DNA of 64,000 bases from Rhododendron vialii (lineage: Eukaryota > Streptophyta > Magnoliopsida > Ericales > Ericaceae), in assembly GCF_030253575.1 (NCBI RefSeq), contig NC_080561.1, positions 35,115,564 through 35,179,563 of the forward strand. The letters are read 5' to 3'. The notes under the pieces are model-generated. The model was not told the DNA's origin. It made no database searches and saw only the letters and a program-made list of their open reading frames with translations. Shown piece after piece: positions 13,611 to 25,722 of this stretch (positions within the stretch are counted from its first letter, which is position 1; each line of letters begins with the position of its first letter). The translations under genes and the position numbers were made by a program.

Positions 13611-14748
13611 CTATGAATTGTGACCATGTGAAAAACTAATATTAAGGACTCTAGCTCGAATTAGAATGTCGGCACATCTAAATTGAAAACTTTTGGTCAA
13701 GGTTCAATATCCATTGAATGGATTGTCCTTCACTAAGCCAAGGATGGTTTCATTTCCAGCATAAATTAAGGAGTTATGACAGTGCAAGCCCAACCGCATG
13801 GTTGATCTTTTGGCTAAACTGAAACTTATAATTTGCACGTATTCGGGTGCCTAAGGAAGTTCCTCATAAATAAACAAATAAAAAAAGAAAAAGAAGAAAA
13901 AGAAAAAGACAATCCACACAAATTCCTGACGAAAACAAGAAATTAACATACCCACCATAAACATTTGTGCGCATTTGTTTGCCACGTAAAGTAGGTGGAT
14001 TGAATAGTGAGTAACTTGTGGTCCGTTTGTGATATGCAACAGTTAGTTGCACACTTCGACAATGGGATAGTGTTGCGGACTTGCAGTATAGGACACCATA
14101 GCCACGAAGGTATAGGACACCATATACATCAAGATGGGATAACTTACCTCTACTGAAGAGGTTAGAGTGAGAGAAAAGACAAAAAAACAAAAAAAGGGCA
14201 AACTTCACTTATTAGACCCCATTTGGTATAGTTGATGTGCGGATGCACACCACCTCTCCTCTGTTTATGAGCAGGCAATTCCTTGTGCTTTGTGAACTGC
14301 GTGCACGTATAATTTTTCCACCCAATTTGAATAACATTACCAAGTCTACAATGCTAGCGGTCCAATCCAGTGCCGAGATGGGATAGGCTCATGTAAATTA
14401 TACTTCATGATGTTTCTAATCGCATGGGATACACAAACAAACTTACACCAGCAATTGTTGTTGTGTTTCTTATGGCTTAGGTTCTACATTTTTAAACCCT
14501 TTTTTGTTTGTTGCCTCAGAAGCTATGTCAAAAACAACTTTAAAAATTTGAAAATATCAGTTATAAAATCTCCATAGTCTCTAGCCCCCATATCAAACAA
14601 GACATCGTAATATATACTAGGGTGTGTGCATCTAGAGGAAAAGGTTTTTAACACTGATAGAGCTTCCCAAAAAAAATCTAAAGAAAAAAACACTGCCGGA
14701 GGAAAAAACTTCTTGGAGGCCTTTCCTAGGATTAACCCTTCTCTGTAA

Positions 14749-15095
14749 ACCCCAAAGGAGTTGGCCTGGTGATCAAGGCCGGAGACTTAGGGGTTTGCTT
14801 CTTCTTGAGGCCTCAAGTTTGAGCACTCTAAGGTGATATCAACTCCTTTAGAGCCTGTCCATACGGACTGTCCATGTGGAGCATTAAGTGGGCCCGCTAG
14901 TGGACGGTGAGTTTATGATCTCTAGAATTAAGTTTGAGCACTCTCAGGTGATATCAACTCCTTTAGAGCCTGTCCATACGGACTATCCATGTGGAGCATT
15001 AAGTGGGCTCGCTAGTGGACGGTGAGTTTATGATCTCTAGAATTAGTCGAGGTGCGTTTTAGCTAGCCCAGACACCTGCTTATAAAAAAAAGACT
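14749..15095 (+). mobile_element. tRNA-derived SINE with internal tandem duplication
   Basis: A tRNA-like head (GGCCTGGTGATCAAGG as A-box region, AAGTTTGAGCACTC as B-box region) is followed by a body ending TTAGTCGAGGTGCG...CAGACACC and an A-tail at about 15084-15091. Flanking direct repeats CTTCTCTGTAA (14738-14748) and CTTCTTTGTAA (15096-15106) differ at one base. A body segment of about 118 bp is present twice in tandem (from 14812 and from 14930). A diverged relative lies at 22815-23016. Confidence 0.75.
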
Positions 15096-15106
15096 CTTCT
15101 TTGTAA

Positions 15107-15918
15107 GTTTTCCCGTTGTAGAAAACGATCACTACACTCACAACTGATGAAACGATATCCATGCGGACAAAAATAGATATATTAGAGCATCTCCGACCCA
15201 TCTCCAAAACTCCAAAATGGAGAATGGATGTGCAATATCAAAGAGTTCCGATCATGATTTTTTACTTTTCTAATTTTCTCGTCGAGACAGACCAATAATC
15301 CACAACAATTTAACGCGAAACTAACAAATGCAAAAAAATAAACTGAATACCCTTGCCACCATTACGATTGGCATTAGGCCTTTGATTACTCACGAGATCA
15401 AGATCTATTTGCATTACTCCCACCCACACTAATCAAAGGATTAGAGGTCAGCGCAGAAGATTGCTTTTTGAAACCCATGAACACGTAGATAAAATAAATC
15501 GTATGAGAAACTATGAAAAAATCTTCTCATGAATTTCCAATCTTAAACAGAAATTATAAAAAAACCTATTCATCAATCTGTTAAGATATATTAACAGTGA
15601 AAAATAGCATCTTGAGACTGTTTCCATCTTACCAACCACCATCCAACGAGCAGTCGTTCGCAAGACGTTTAAAACGATAACCAATGCATGGCATCTCCCT
15701 TCAGAAGCTGGTACCATCTATTTGGACCCAGTGAGGTGGGGCACCGCGTAAAGAAACTCGGCCTTACTAACCTGATGCAGAATCCAGTTAATTACACGAA
15801 AGATGTAACAAGAGATTGCCAACCTATCTTGGACGCGCAAAGATTTGTGCGGTAAACAGAGTTGTAAATTTAGGACACTAAAGACCTAAACGATACCGTC
15901 ACGAAAACGTTTCCATTT
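15107..15918. other. Spacer between tandem units A and B
   Basis: No gene. It holds a truncated MITE-like piece (starting GAGCATCTCCGACCC near 15186) joined to a fragment of the AT-rich foldback family (about 15240-15345, homologous to 56760-56860). The 3' flank of copy B begins at about 15350 and matches A from about 1065. Confidence 0.6.
15240..15345. repeat. Fragment of AT-rich foldback MITE
   Basis: The stretch with CCAATAATCCACAACAATTT and GCGAAACTAACAAATGC matches one arm of the foldback elements at 56558-56900 and 58924-59290. Confidence 0.6.
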
Positions 15919-18900
15919 TTACACAACGTCCAGAAGTAGATAATCATTTACTGCTAGTGAGTTTGGTAAGTCCGTTGAACAATCCTCCAGTTCCGCCTTG
16001 GCCCTGACTAACCCTTCTTCGAGTTCACGAACCTTAGCTCTACCCACCTTCAGAGCAGTTTCGCACAAGTCCACATAGACAAGAGATTCCGCTTGTTTAT
16101 TAGCCTTTTTTGCTTCCTCCAACCTCTTCTTCAACCACGACAACTCCAGCCCAACTTGCTCAAAGTCCTCGATTGAAAGGGTGGCCTGCTTCAGTACATC
16201 CTCTTGCACTTCATTGACCTTAGTCGTAGACATTGATTCAACGAACGAGGCGAACGACTCAAGTAGTACAGTCGGCAGTTTTTGACCTTTCATTGAGAAT
16301 TTAGTGAAAGTGTCCTTGTAAGTGCTGTGGATCCTTTCAAGTAAAAGAGACGCCTCGGAAGAAACCCAATATGCCAAAAATCTGACTTTGCCATCTGAAA
16401 TGTTGGCAGAGCGAGTCTGCAGGGTTGAACCACCAGAATCGGTGCCTTGGCCCCTTTCTATCGGTTTTGGCTCAGAACAAATTCGACACCTGGAAAAAAA
16501 AAAAAAAAAGTCAATATGTTGACAGCGTTAGCTTGGAATAAATATTTTCTCCAATATAAGCATGAACATACCAATATTTGCTGTGATGCTCAGGTTTGAT
16601 CTGCTTGGATCATTCAAGGGAAAGGCAAATGCGAGAATTAGAGATCTCAACCAGGACTTGGAGAATACCCCAAACCAAATAAGGAAACTAAATTCCACAA
16701 CTAAAAAATGGGCTAGAGTAGATAAGTAGCACATTTCAGGACAGAGGGATCGATTGGGAAAACACAAATAGCACAACTAGTATAAAGCATGAATACTCCG
16801 AAAGTAGTGGGCATGTGGTATCTGATTCCAGGACAGCCCAATACGCATCGGATACCAAAAACAAGTATCTGGTGTTAATTTAAATGTTTTCCATTTCAGA
16901 TACGTTTTTGGATACGCGCGGGATACGACTGGAACTAAAACAAGATGTTCTGAAGTATTAAGTAACTTAGTAAGGGCCAAACTGTAAATGAAATATAAAT
17001 ATAGATGATTAGTCAACAGACAAGTAAGACTTAAAAAAACCCTAGCCTCTAGAGCAATTGATCAATACATCATTGTCTCTGTTCTGTTCTCTCTTCGCAG
17101 GTTTGTTCTCAGGCTCTTAGTTGCAGGAACCTTCAATGTGGGTGGCGAATCCACCTCGGAACCTCACTCCCACGCTCCGAAGTCAGGAACCTTGCTCCCA
17201 TTGAGAAGGAACCCGCTCCCAACTAGGATAGAACCTCTTAGGCATATAAATCCCAAAAGAAACAAAAATAAAAAGATACCAAGCAAGATAAAAGACAAAG
17301 TAATGATAAGATATTAGAAAATTATTAACTTAAATTTGCTCAATTACATAATATAACCATAATATTACTTAGTTACTAAGATAATCTTTGCAATTGACAT
17401 GAATGACGCATAATAATATTTACTTGCATTACATATTTTCATGTTCATGTATTATTCCTAAACGCTCCCCGTCCCGAAAGAGGAGCTCCTATAATTCTCC
17501 ACCACTGATCCCACTCCCGCCCCCGCTTTGTGCAACTAAGATATGGAGAACAGCTGGAATCACATATTAAATCTATATATATTTTTATGTTTTGCATTTT
17601 AAGTGGTAGAATAATATTTTCTTTTTGACATCTACCTACATTAAAATGCATAAAAATAAATAATTTTTCCTAAACGCTCCCTACGGCGCTCCCACGCTTA
17701 GCTCAGGCTTCGAACATAGGGTACAAAGACTGAGCCACCGCAACACTTACCACCTTCTCCAAGGACACAACACATACACCCTACGGAGAAGGCATGTGTC
17801 ATGTCAGACAATGACGCTCTTAGGACGCTTCTAAAATCGTGTCCGACTAAAAGCATGCCCGACATTTCTTCAGTTCATACACTTCACGGACACTTTCACA
17901 AAACTTCTTCAACCCTCCAAACGTGCCCTCCCGGAATGAAACTCATTAAGTAAATGTGGTGCATTCTGAAGACTGCCACTTATGCACTCTAAATACGTAT
18001 TGAAACATGCGTAAGATGAATACCTCATCTGCTTTACAATGATGTGCAAATTTTCAAAACTATCCAGAATGCAAGCATTATGCGAACAATAAATGCCAAC
18101 CTTACAAACGTGTTGAATGGCTACTGTTTTTCTACTTTGTATAAAAATCTTGGTGACCACAATTTCAAACACAAGTTAAAACTGAGAGACTCATGGAATA
18201 TTCAAAGTGACTTCTGTGAAATATACCAGGGTCACACTGGGCTCATATATTACTACAAATCCAAAGTAAAGAAGAATAAAACAGAGATTACACCTGATGT
18301 CCCACAAAAGTCTCAAAAGAAGTCGAAATCACATTGCAAAGTCTCATTGAGTACCTGATGATGATGCACATATTTCAGAAATGAAGGAACATCAGGATGC
18401 CCACATTGTCCGCTACTTTCAACTTGAGGTGATTTCTGAAAGCAAACGATGTCACCATCTTGAAGCTGCAGAAGGAGAACAACATTTAACTTATCATATA
18501 CAATCAGAGAACAACTTTTGCAATTGACATGCTTGTACCTGACTACCACGGAAAGTGACCATCTTGTCCACGGGTTCACACATGACACTTGGTTCAAATT
18601 TTATTTCCTGAACATGAAAATGATTTAAGATGAATGTGGACTAAATCCCGAGCTGCCAGACTACACAGGAACTACGAAGTTAATTTGCCCTATCGTTCAC
18701 CATGCGCACTCCTTTCTTTGTCTTTACTTGTCTGAATTTACAATACTGCCCTTTTATGTGTGAAGAGGCGAATATTTATGCTGTAAATTCAGAGGAATAA
18801 AGGCAAGGAAAGGAGTGTCGATATTAAAGACATGAGTGCAAAAATCACTACCCAATGACAGGATATCTAACAATAGCCTTAGAAACAACCGATTTACTTC

Positions 18901-19519
18901 AAAGAGTTGAATATCTTCATCAGGAGCAAATCCAGCCAACCCATTAATCTTTGCCAAGATTTCCACTGGCATTCCACTGGCCTTGACATACAATCGCCCA
19001 ACATAGCTGACAACATATAAAACAGCCTCAGAAACCAACCGAGGTGGAGAGGACAACCCAACTACATGCAACACCAACCCAAGGAAAGCAATGTTGAAGT
19101 ACCTGAGCTCCTCTTTCAAAGGGTCATAAAGTTTGAAAAAAAGAAGAATATCGTCACTACAAACAGTTGGAGGAATCTTTGGCAGACCCTGCATGGTTGT
19201 GATCAAGGAGTTCAGGACCTAGAGCTCCATATGTATATGAGGAATATGACGATTTGACCCAAATAAATGTTATTTAAAAATTTTGAGCAATCGGAAAGAT
19301 GAAATCAGATTAAATAGCCACTACCTGTCTACTACGTTCCACTTCCAAAAACAAATTCAACTCTGCATCATTTGCCTCGGGTGCTCTCAAACGTCCAACC
19401 TACAATGTGTTGAAGGAATACCAAAAGCCAGATCAATTTGATCAAAGCTCATTGAAAGATTTCATTGACTCATCATAAGTTCATAACATGCTAAAGAGAA
19501 GACACAAACACCAAGAAAT

Positions 19520-19577
<58 letters not shown>

Positions 19578-22232
19578 TAGTGACTATAGCATAAATATGT
19601 CCTCTGAATTCAATTGACTTAAAATTGAAATTGGGTTATACATGGAGACTTGGAATACTCAGTGCACCACAAACCCCCTAGTGACTCAGCAGAAATTTTC
19701 TCATTAGGTATCAAATAGACTGAATGCAGATGAACCTGAAAGACAAGCTAGAATGAACACCATAGATAAACACACAACCATAAACAGAGCATGGAGAACA
19801 ATTAAATCATACAGACAAAGAAGATGTGCATTAAGAACCCAAATTATATAGTTCTTAAAAGAAACAGCCACATTAACCAAGTCCAGTAGTCCACAGGAAA
19901 GGCAACTTAACTGCATTATAAATTTGAAACTTCCAAGGTGGACTTAAAATTGCAAGTTATAACCGACTAATACATATCCAAGTTGTGGCTAAAGACACAT
20001 TATATTGAACAGGCCAACCAAAAGAGTCCACTGGACCCTAACACTCAGGTAAGCTCATTACGAAAATTTGTATTAAAGCTGTCAAGTACCTAGTTAGCCA
20101 ACGTCATCGAACGCTAAGTTACTTTATGAGTGCAGGAGCATATGTTTGAATCACAAATGAAAAAAGAAAGACTTGGTATAGAAACTACCACGAAACGGCA
20201 CAAGCAACTATCCATTAAATATAAATATAGAAACTTCTAAAGGTGAAAAGCGTTAAGCAAAGCAGCGAGGCACTTTACTCTCCAGATAAAATGCGTAAGT
20301 ATTAATAAAAAAGATAAGCCCATGGAATATCTAATTTTCATACAGATAGGTAAACTATAGTAATTTCTTTTAAGAAGCATGGCTTACAGCCACACTGAAG
20401 TCATCTTACCAGAATTATTACAAGTAGCTTGTTTCTTAAAATTCAAGGGAGGTGGAGTTTTAAGTATAACATCATGATAAATTTGTCAGGAAAAAATGAG
20501 TAGGGCTTTAAGTTTACTAAAGATAAATAATTTGCCTGAAATTTGCCAAAATTGAGCTCAAGCTTGTGTCCATACAATGTGACCATCAGGTTCTCATGTG
20601 AAGTTCAGCAATGCAAGACACAAATAGTTGGTGGATTAAATATATACACATAAGCTCACATATTCTCAAGTTGTGAAGGTAGATCTTAAGGCTGATTAAG
20701 GTAAAATGCTACACTAGGAGACTATATGATATGGAGCTGTCGTAACTTTAAAAAAAATTAATGAAAAACCGAAAAGAAAAATGTAACACCAGAAAAGATG
20801 AAAAGTCGAAGGCACTTACAGGTCGAGCTTCCAGTTGTGGTGTCACATGCCAATGTGGACGGTATGTATTGTTTTTGCGCTTTGCCCATAACCAGAAACG
20901 TTGAAATTGTACAGGTATGCCAAACTCTTTGGCAACTTCCTCCTGCATATAATTTCATTATTTGAATGCTATAACAGGACAAGCAATATGTGGTGTCATG
21001 AAAACAAAAACTACCATCATTCATCCATTAAGCTTGAAGTACTAAAAAATGATAGGCATATCTACAACTCGCATCAAAGCGTTGGTTTGCACAAAAGTAA
21101 AAAAACAGTCTCAAAAGCAGATCAACTATTACCGGTCTCTTTTCCCATGAAAATATGTTATAAAACCTCAGCAAATGGTCAAATTAATGCACTAAACATG
21201 AACCTCTCAAGACCTTCAATTGCCAAATTACACAATTAACAGACTAATTGAAACTGTCATCCCAGAACAGAAGGCAAGTTCAGAAAATAAAGTCCACTGC
21301 ATTCCTTTTGCACAAAGATATGAAAAAGGTCACTGATAGACAACATTTTCCTGTTCAATTTTTCAGATACAAACCTCCCCGAAGTTAACGTGTGAACCTC
21401 AGCAAGTCTGGGTTTCAAACTAGCCTCCTACAATGAACCGACCTTTTTGTATACTCAGGTGGAAATGCTTACTCCTTCTATCCCAACTTCCCCCTTAAAT
21501 CAAGATGCAAATTTTATGGTTCCCCCAAAACATGGTTCTCCAACAAATCAACACCTATTAAAAACTAAAGTCATTCTGTTATGTTATTAGCCACGCAAAA
21601 TTTAAGCAAACTCAAATCCCAAAAGAATGATAAAGAGCACCTTAAAAAGGTTGAAAGGCGTCCATCTCTTAATACGGAAACTACGAACTTTGTTATGATC
21701 CACAAGGTCAAAATATCTATCCCTTCCAATCTGCTCCGTCAGGTCCTCATTGCGAGCAACCTGACGCATCAAATAACCGATTTAGCAAAGAATGATCCAC
21801 AGTACATATATTTGCTAAAGGAATCTCATCATCCATCCTTAATGATTTGGAGTGGTATATTCATATCATAAAATGTAACTTCAGGGAGTGCAATTTTGTT
21901 CACCCTCCTTAAAAGAGGGTGAACATTACCCTCTCTCTTATTGGTTGAGATGGTGAGGACCCCATCAGAAAGTGATGACATGCTTACCATGCAATACATT
22001 TTTTGGTAAGCATGACATCACTTTCTGGTGAAGTCCACATCATTTCAACTAATAAGGAGGAGGGTAATGTTCACCCTCCACTTAGGAGGGTGAACAAAAC
22101 TCAACTCAACTTCAGGGGGGGGGGGGGGGGAGGGGGGTTAAAAAGTTGTTACCTTTACAATGGTATAGAGATCTGCTTCTGCCATTTCCTTTATCTTTAG
22201 GTCCTATCTCCTTGTGCTTTCATCAACTTTGT
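15919..22232 (-). CDS. UBP12/13-like ubiquitin-like-domain region fused to coiled-coil tail, copy B (no protease domain seen)
   Basis: UBP12/13 are plant USP7-type ubiquitin proteases whose C-terminal ubiquitin-like domains control activity and bind partners. Exons 5' to 3': 21641-21760 (DLTEQIGRDRYFDLVD), 20820-20942 (KEFGIPVQFQRFWLW), 19325-19399, 19103-19218 (DDILLFFKLYDP), 18898-19006 (YVGRLYVK...LAGFAPDED), 18539-18607 (EIKFEPSVMCE), 18355-18465 (LQDGDIVCFQKS...YVHHHQ), 16572-16603 and 15919-16489. Phases agree across all nine, giving 441 codons and a stop. A further 5' exon remnant (22154-22232, ending AEADLYTIVK) has a good donor but a broken frame. No MATH or Cys/His protease domain precedes it. 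After YVHHHQ the normal UBP12 exons are skipped and a 32-bp exon leads into the tail (LSWLKKRLEEAKKANK), which resembles tails of MATH-coiled-coil proteins. The start codon is unknown. It is a truncated gene or a well-kept pseudogene. Confidence 0.65.
16805..18325. other. Insertion of about 1.5 kb in a copy B intron, nested repeats
   Basis: Copy A has only a few bases here (about 2780-2800), while B has 1.5 kb. It contains GGATACGCGCGGGATACG-like words (about 16830-16930), GAACC(T/C)CGCTCCC-type GC-rich words (17130-17230, 17455-17530, 17680-17700) and a stretch at about 17780-17900 with GACACG-like words. These look like remains of nested non-autonomous DNA elements. No ends could be fixed and no coding was recognised. 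Confidence 0.5.
19521..19575. repeat. (AG)n microsatellite in copy B intron
   Basis: A 55-bp AG run, absent at the matching place in copy A (about 10320). Confidence 0.95.
21886..22107. mobile_element. Mutator-like MITE in copy B
   Basis: This foldback element of 222 bp has arms starting GAGTGCAATTTTGTTCACCC and, read inward from the other end, GAGTTGAGTTTTGTTCACCC. It is flanked by a perfect 9-bp duplication AACTTCAGG (21877-21885 and 22108-22116). Nine-bp duplications are typical of Mutator-like elements. Copy A keeps the empty site near 12695, so insertion followed the A/B duplication. A G-run directly follows. Confidence 0.9.
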
Positions 22233-22814
22233 CTGGAATTTGAAATCCACAGAGCCAAGAACAATTTGTTTGGCAAAAAATACGAGGAATCCAAGTGGAC
22301 ATTAAATTTGATTAACTTTACCTAAAGTGTTCTGCATGTCTTTTTTCCATTAATGTTGCCTATTAGGTTCTCCGAGTCAATTGAATGTACATGAACAAGT
22401 GCACACATGCATTAGAGTATTTTTGTAAGCTCCAATGGAGTTTCTAAACCCAAGGTTTGTTTGTGGTAGTTATGGCATATAACGAAACTACCAAAGTACA
22501 GAAAAGGAAGTAGTTAACGAAGGTGGGGGTGGGGTTGATTAAGTTATTTGCGGGAACCTAGTTAGTTGCACAGTTTGACAATGGGATAGTGTTGCAGTTG
22601 TAGGAAACCATATCCATGAAAGTGGGCTAACTTATCTCCATGGAAGAGGTTAGAGTGAGAAATGATCATGCTATGAATAAAATTACCAAATCTGCAAAAG
22701 TAGTGGTCCAAGCCATTAACAACATGGAATAGGATCCTGTAAATTATACTTCATGATATTCCTAATCCCATGGTATACACAACTTACACAGCGATCAGTC
22801 TGTTTATTATTGGT

Positions 22815-23016
22815 TAAGTAGTGACCAGGTGTTTCCTGCGGCTTTAACTCAGTTCAAAACTTCTCAGGTGCTATAAACACTTATGGGCCCAGCTTCTAAG
22901 GGACTTTTTCCCGGCTTTAATTGGACTACCGCTAATGGACAGTGGAATTGGTCCCCGTAAAAATAGTTGAGGTGCACGTATGCTTGTTCGGACAAATCTA
23001 AATTATCGAAAAAAGT
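22815..23016 (+). repeat. Degenerate SINE, same family as 14749-15095
   Basis: The body CCGCTAATGGACAGTGGAAT followed by TAGTTGAGGTGCAC and TTCGGACAAATCTAAATTAT matches the tail half of the better preserved SINE. The head is poorly kept. Confidence 0.55.
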
Positions 23017-24009
23017 ACTGGAGCTGTAAACCTTTTTATTTCTTCCCTCAAAAGTTGTGTCAACCAATTTAGCGCTACTTCTATTTTTGGCAAATGGGCC
23101 AAAAACAACTTTAAACAGTTGAACGGGGTTGGTTTTAGAAACTCCATAGTATTTAACCCCACGCCCAAATGAGCAATGCCATAAACACACCTTTAAAACA
23201 CAACTCTCGACGCAATCGTGTTCGGAATGGTTAGATGCACACAGATTCACATACACTTCCGGACTTAAAGGTGTGGTGTGTTCCTGGACCTTTTGTACCC
23301 CAAAATAAACGTAGTCTTTCATTTTATGGCGCCTTCATCACTGCATTCAGTGGAATAGGGTTTTAAAATACTGATAGAGGAAAAACCTACTTTCACAGCA
23401 TTAAGCCCCGTTCCTCTTAGGTTTTTGGGCTTCCTTCTCGTTCCATCCTCATTTGAATTTGTTTCAACTTTTGTTGAGCTATTTTTGGATATTTCCAAAA
23501 ATCTTTGTAAAAATTAAAAAAAAAATTACTTTTTCGACCGCTCTCACTCTCGTCAGAGAGGAATCACCTGACCCAAAAAAGGAAAAAACCCAAAAAAGCC
23601 AAGGAGAACAACACCTGACCCTTTTCTGGAAGTTTTTCTCGGTGTAGAAATGGGCTTCTTATGAATTACTGTTAACAACCAGAGGAAAGACGATGATGAA
23701 AGAAAAGGCACTCACAACTGAAGATGATACAACATACATGCATATCAAATACTATATTGCAAAATTCGGTGATGGAGGTTTTGTAATTACCAGGTACAAC
23801 GTCAGCGGATGAATCCAAAGTTGTTTAAGCAATGTAGTTGTCCTCTCTCAATACTTCTGGTGCGGTAATGGTAAAGCTAGTAAAGCGACAGCTCTGTTTT
23901 TGGCTGTTTTCACGTTGGGAAAAGAGAAAAGAATCCAATTATTCTTTTCTTCGACCACAAGCAAGGGCGGAAGTAGCACAAGGTTAGGTTGGGAAACGAT
24001 TCCAACAAT
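23017..24009. other. Right edge of unit B and spacer, no gene
   Basis: About 23026-23800 aligns loosely with A 14480-15180 and marks the end of the duplication. The frame at 22864-23322 is not conserved in A and spans SINE sequence, so it is not taken as a gene. Confidence 0.5.
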
Positions 24010-24442
24010 GGCTCCGTTTGTTTCGGCGTAAAATGTTTTTCAGTAAAATATTTTACCTATTTTTTGGTGTTTAGTTGTGTAAAAAATGAGAAAAATATTT
24101 TATATGTAAAACTTTTTCTATTAATTGGATGAAAATGACTTACCATTAAATCTTTCGTAAGTTATTTTCTAAAATAAACCTACTGCTTTCTACTGCAATT
24201 CTCACTACTCAGTTTCATCTATTATTAATCCTAACTCACGTTCAATTCCAATATTCTCATATTTCTCCACCGTTTAATCCTCTCCTCTCTCTCTCTACAT
24301 TTTTTTATCGATTTCTGAAAATATTTTTCAAGTGACAACCAAACACCGAAAAATAAAAGTTTGAAATTTGTTTTTTGAAAAAATATTTTACATAGAAAAC
24401 ATTTTACATTGTAAAACATTTTACATCGAAACAAACAGAGCC
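24010..24442. mobile_element. MITE with GGCTCCGTTTGTTTCG ends
   Basis: Terminal inverted repeats GGCTCCGTTTGTTTCGGCG and (inward) GGCTCTGTTTGTTTCGATG continue into TAAAATGTTTT on both sides. Length is 433 bp. No clean target duplication was read, so the superfamily (hAT or PIF type) is open. Confidence 0.8.
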
Positions 24443-24873
24443 AAACTAAAAAAAAAAAAAATTATATGTAAATTTTTAGTCCAAATGAATTTAGTCCAAC
24501 CTATCATCCGTTTGAATCGGTACAAAAATTTTAATTTTTTTTATCCTTTTATCCTAAAAGTCATAATTAATTTTTCTAGCTAGAGCTTTTATAATCAAGC
24601 ATCTAGCATCTGCTCTTTATTTGGTATCCTATATTAATTATGATTCTTTAGAATAATATGATCAGAAAAATAAAATCTTCATACCAATTCAAACGGATTG
24701 AAAATTGAAGCACTTGAGATACTTGCCAAAATATTGTAGCGAAATGTATTTTACCTAACTGCTGTGGGTTTTCCCAATTTTTGATAGCTATAATAGCTAA
24801 TATTCCATTTTTGCTACTCTACTATGCATGCTCTAATCGAATAACAAAATAAAAGTTGAGAAAACACTCTTTT
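24443..24873. other. AT-rich spacer, no gene
   Basis: No exon, repeat end or other feature seen. Confidence 0.5.
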
Positions 24874-25078
24874 GGCCTTGTTTGTTTGCTAGTTTTGGGT
24901 ATTTTAGTGATAATGACTAGAGAGATAAATAAAGTAATGATTAGAGAGGGGGTAATAAGTAGAGAGAAAAATAAAAGTAATAATTGAAAAAATAAAGTAA
25001 TAATTAGAAAGAGAAATAGAGTAATGATTAGAAAAAACAAAACTAAAACAAATTTAAAATTACAAAACGGACAAAGCC
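24874..25078. mobile_element. MITE with GGCCTTGTTTGTTTG ends
   Basis: Inverted ends GGCCTTGTTTGTTTGCTAG and (inward) GGCTTTGTCCGTTTTGTAA surround repeated AATGATTAGAGAGA-type words. A related element lies at 54585-54775, and traces occur near 47580 and 60355. Confidence 0.65.
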
Positions 25079-25490
25079 TTTGTCGTTGTTCAAACTCTTT
25101 TGTGCTTTTCTTTTGTTTATTTTTTAAAACTTAGATGTTCTTGTACGAGTTTGCCTCTTTTTGGTTCATATATATAGATTTTGGTTAGCCAGGGCGAAAT
25201 AAATTCATGGTTCTGCCACACAAAACCTGCACTAACACGCTCACATTTACATGAGGACCCCAACACTTCCGGGCTCTAGTACGTGTGGGACTCACGAATA
25301 AATATGAATGTGTGTACAAAGTGTTTGTGGTTATAGAATTTTCCAAAAGATTTACCGGATTAGTTCGGTTGGTTGGTGGGTTTATAATAAAGTTTTGGCG
25401 TGAATGCAGAAAAAGAATTAATTGAGATATGCATAAACTGATCCGGATACTTACGGTAAACCCAAAAGGAAAAAAGAGACCCATACCATA
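25079..25490. other. Spacer, no gene
   Basis: Nothing recognised. Confidence 0.5.
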
Positions 25491-25722
25491 GAGAAATTTT
25501 TCAATGCCGAGTGGGCATGGGCCACGTGGTGCCGAGCACGCATCTCGGCCGTCTAAACGTATTTTGGATGGCCTAGATCTATTTGGGTTTGAGGGGGTGT
25601 TTTGTTAATTTTATATTAAAAAATTACCTAAACAGATCTGAGCTGTCCAAAACACGTTTGAACGGCCGAGATTGTGCTCTGCACCACATGGCCCGTGCCC
25701 ACCCAACACTGAAAAACTTCTC
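25491..25722. mobile_element. Foldback MITE of 232 bp
   Basis: The arms pair over most of their length: GAGAAATTTTTCAATGCC at the left with GAGAAGTTTTTCAGTGTT read inward from the right, then GGGC(A)(T/C)GGGCCA(C/T)GTGGTGC, CTCGGCCGT and CAAACGT-type segments. No coding. Confidence 0.85.

Larger units (their letters stand above)
13083..14038. other. Segment present in copy A but absent from copy B
   Basis: A and B align up to about 13083 (B 22527) and again from about 14038 (B 22560). The extra A sequence contains a G-run (13368-13384), a SINE-like candidate and a stretch at 13555-13760 homologous to the 5' end of copy C (53154-53360). So a C-type exon and its upstream intron sit upstream of the A-type exons. 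Either B lost this segment or A gained it by recombination with a C-type copy. Confidence 0.7.
15350..23800. repeat. Segmental duplication, unit B
   Basis: Right member of the A/B tandem duplication, collinear with about 1065-15180. Unit-specific insertions in B are the block at about 16805-18325, the Mutator-like MITE at 21886-22107 and the GA tract at 19521-19575. Confidence 0.85.

Noticed and set aside
22864-23322. 152-residue minus-strand frame
   Set aside because: It spans a degenerate SINE and non-conserved DNA. Copy A has no counterpart frame and no domain is recognised.
24822-25040. Ile/Phe-rich frame
   Set aside because: Reverse reading of an AT-rich MITE with ATTACTTT-type words.
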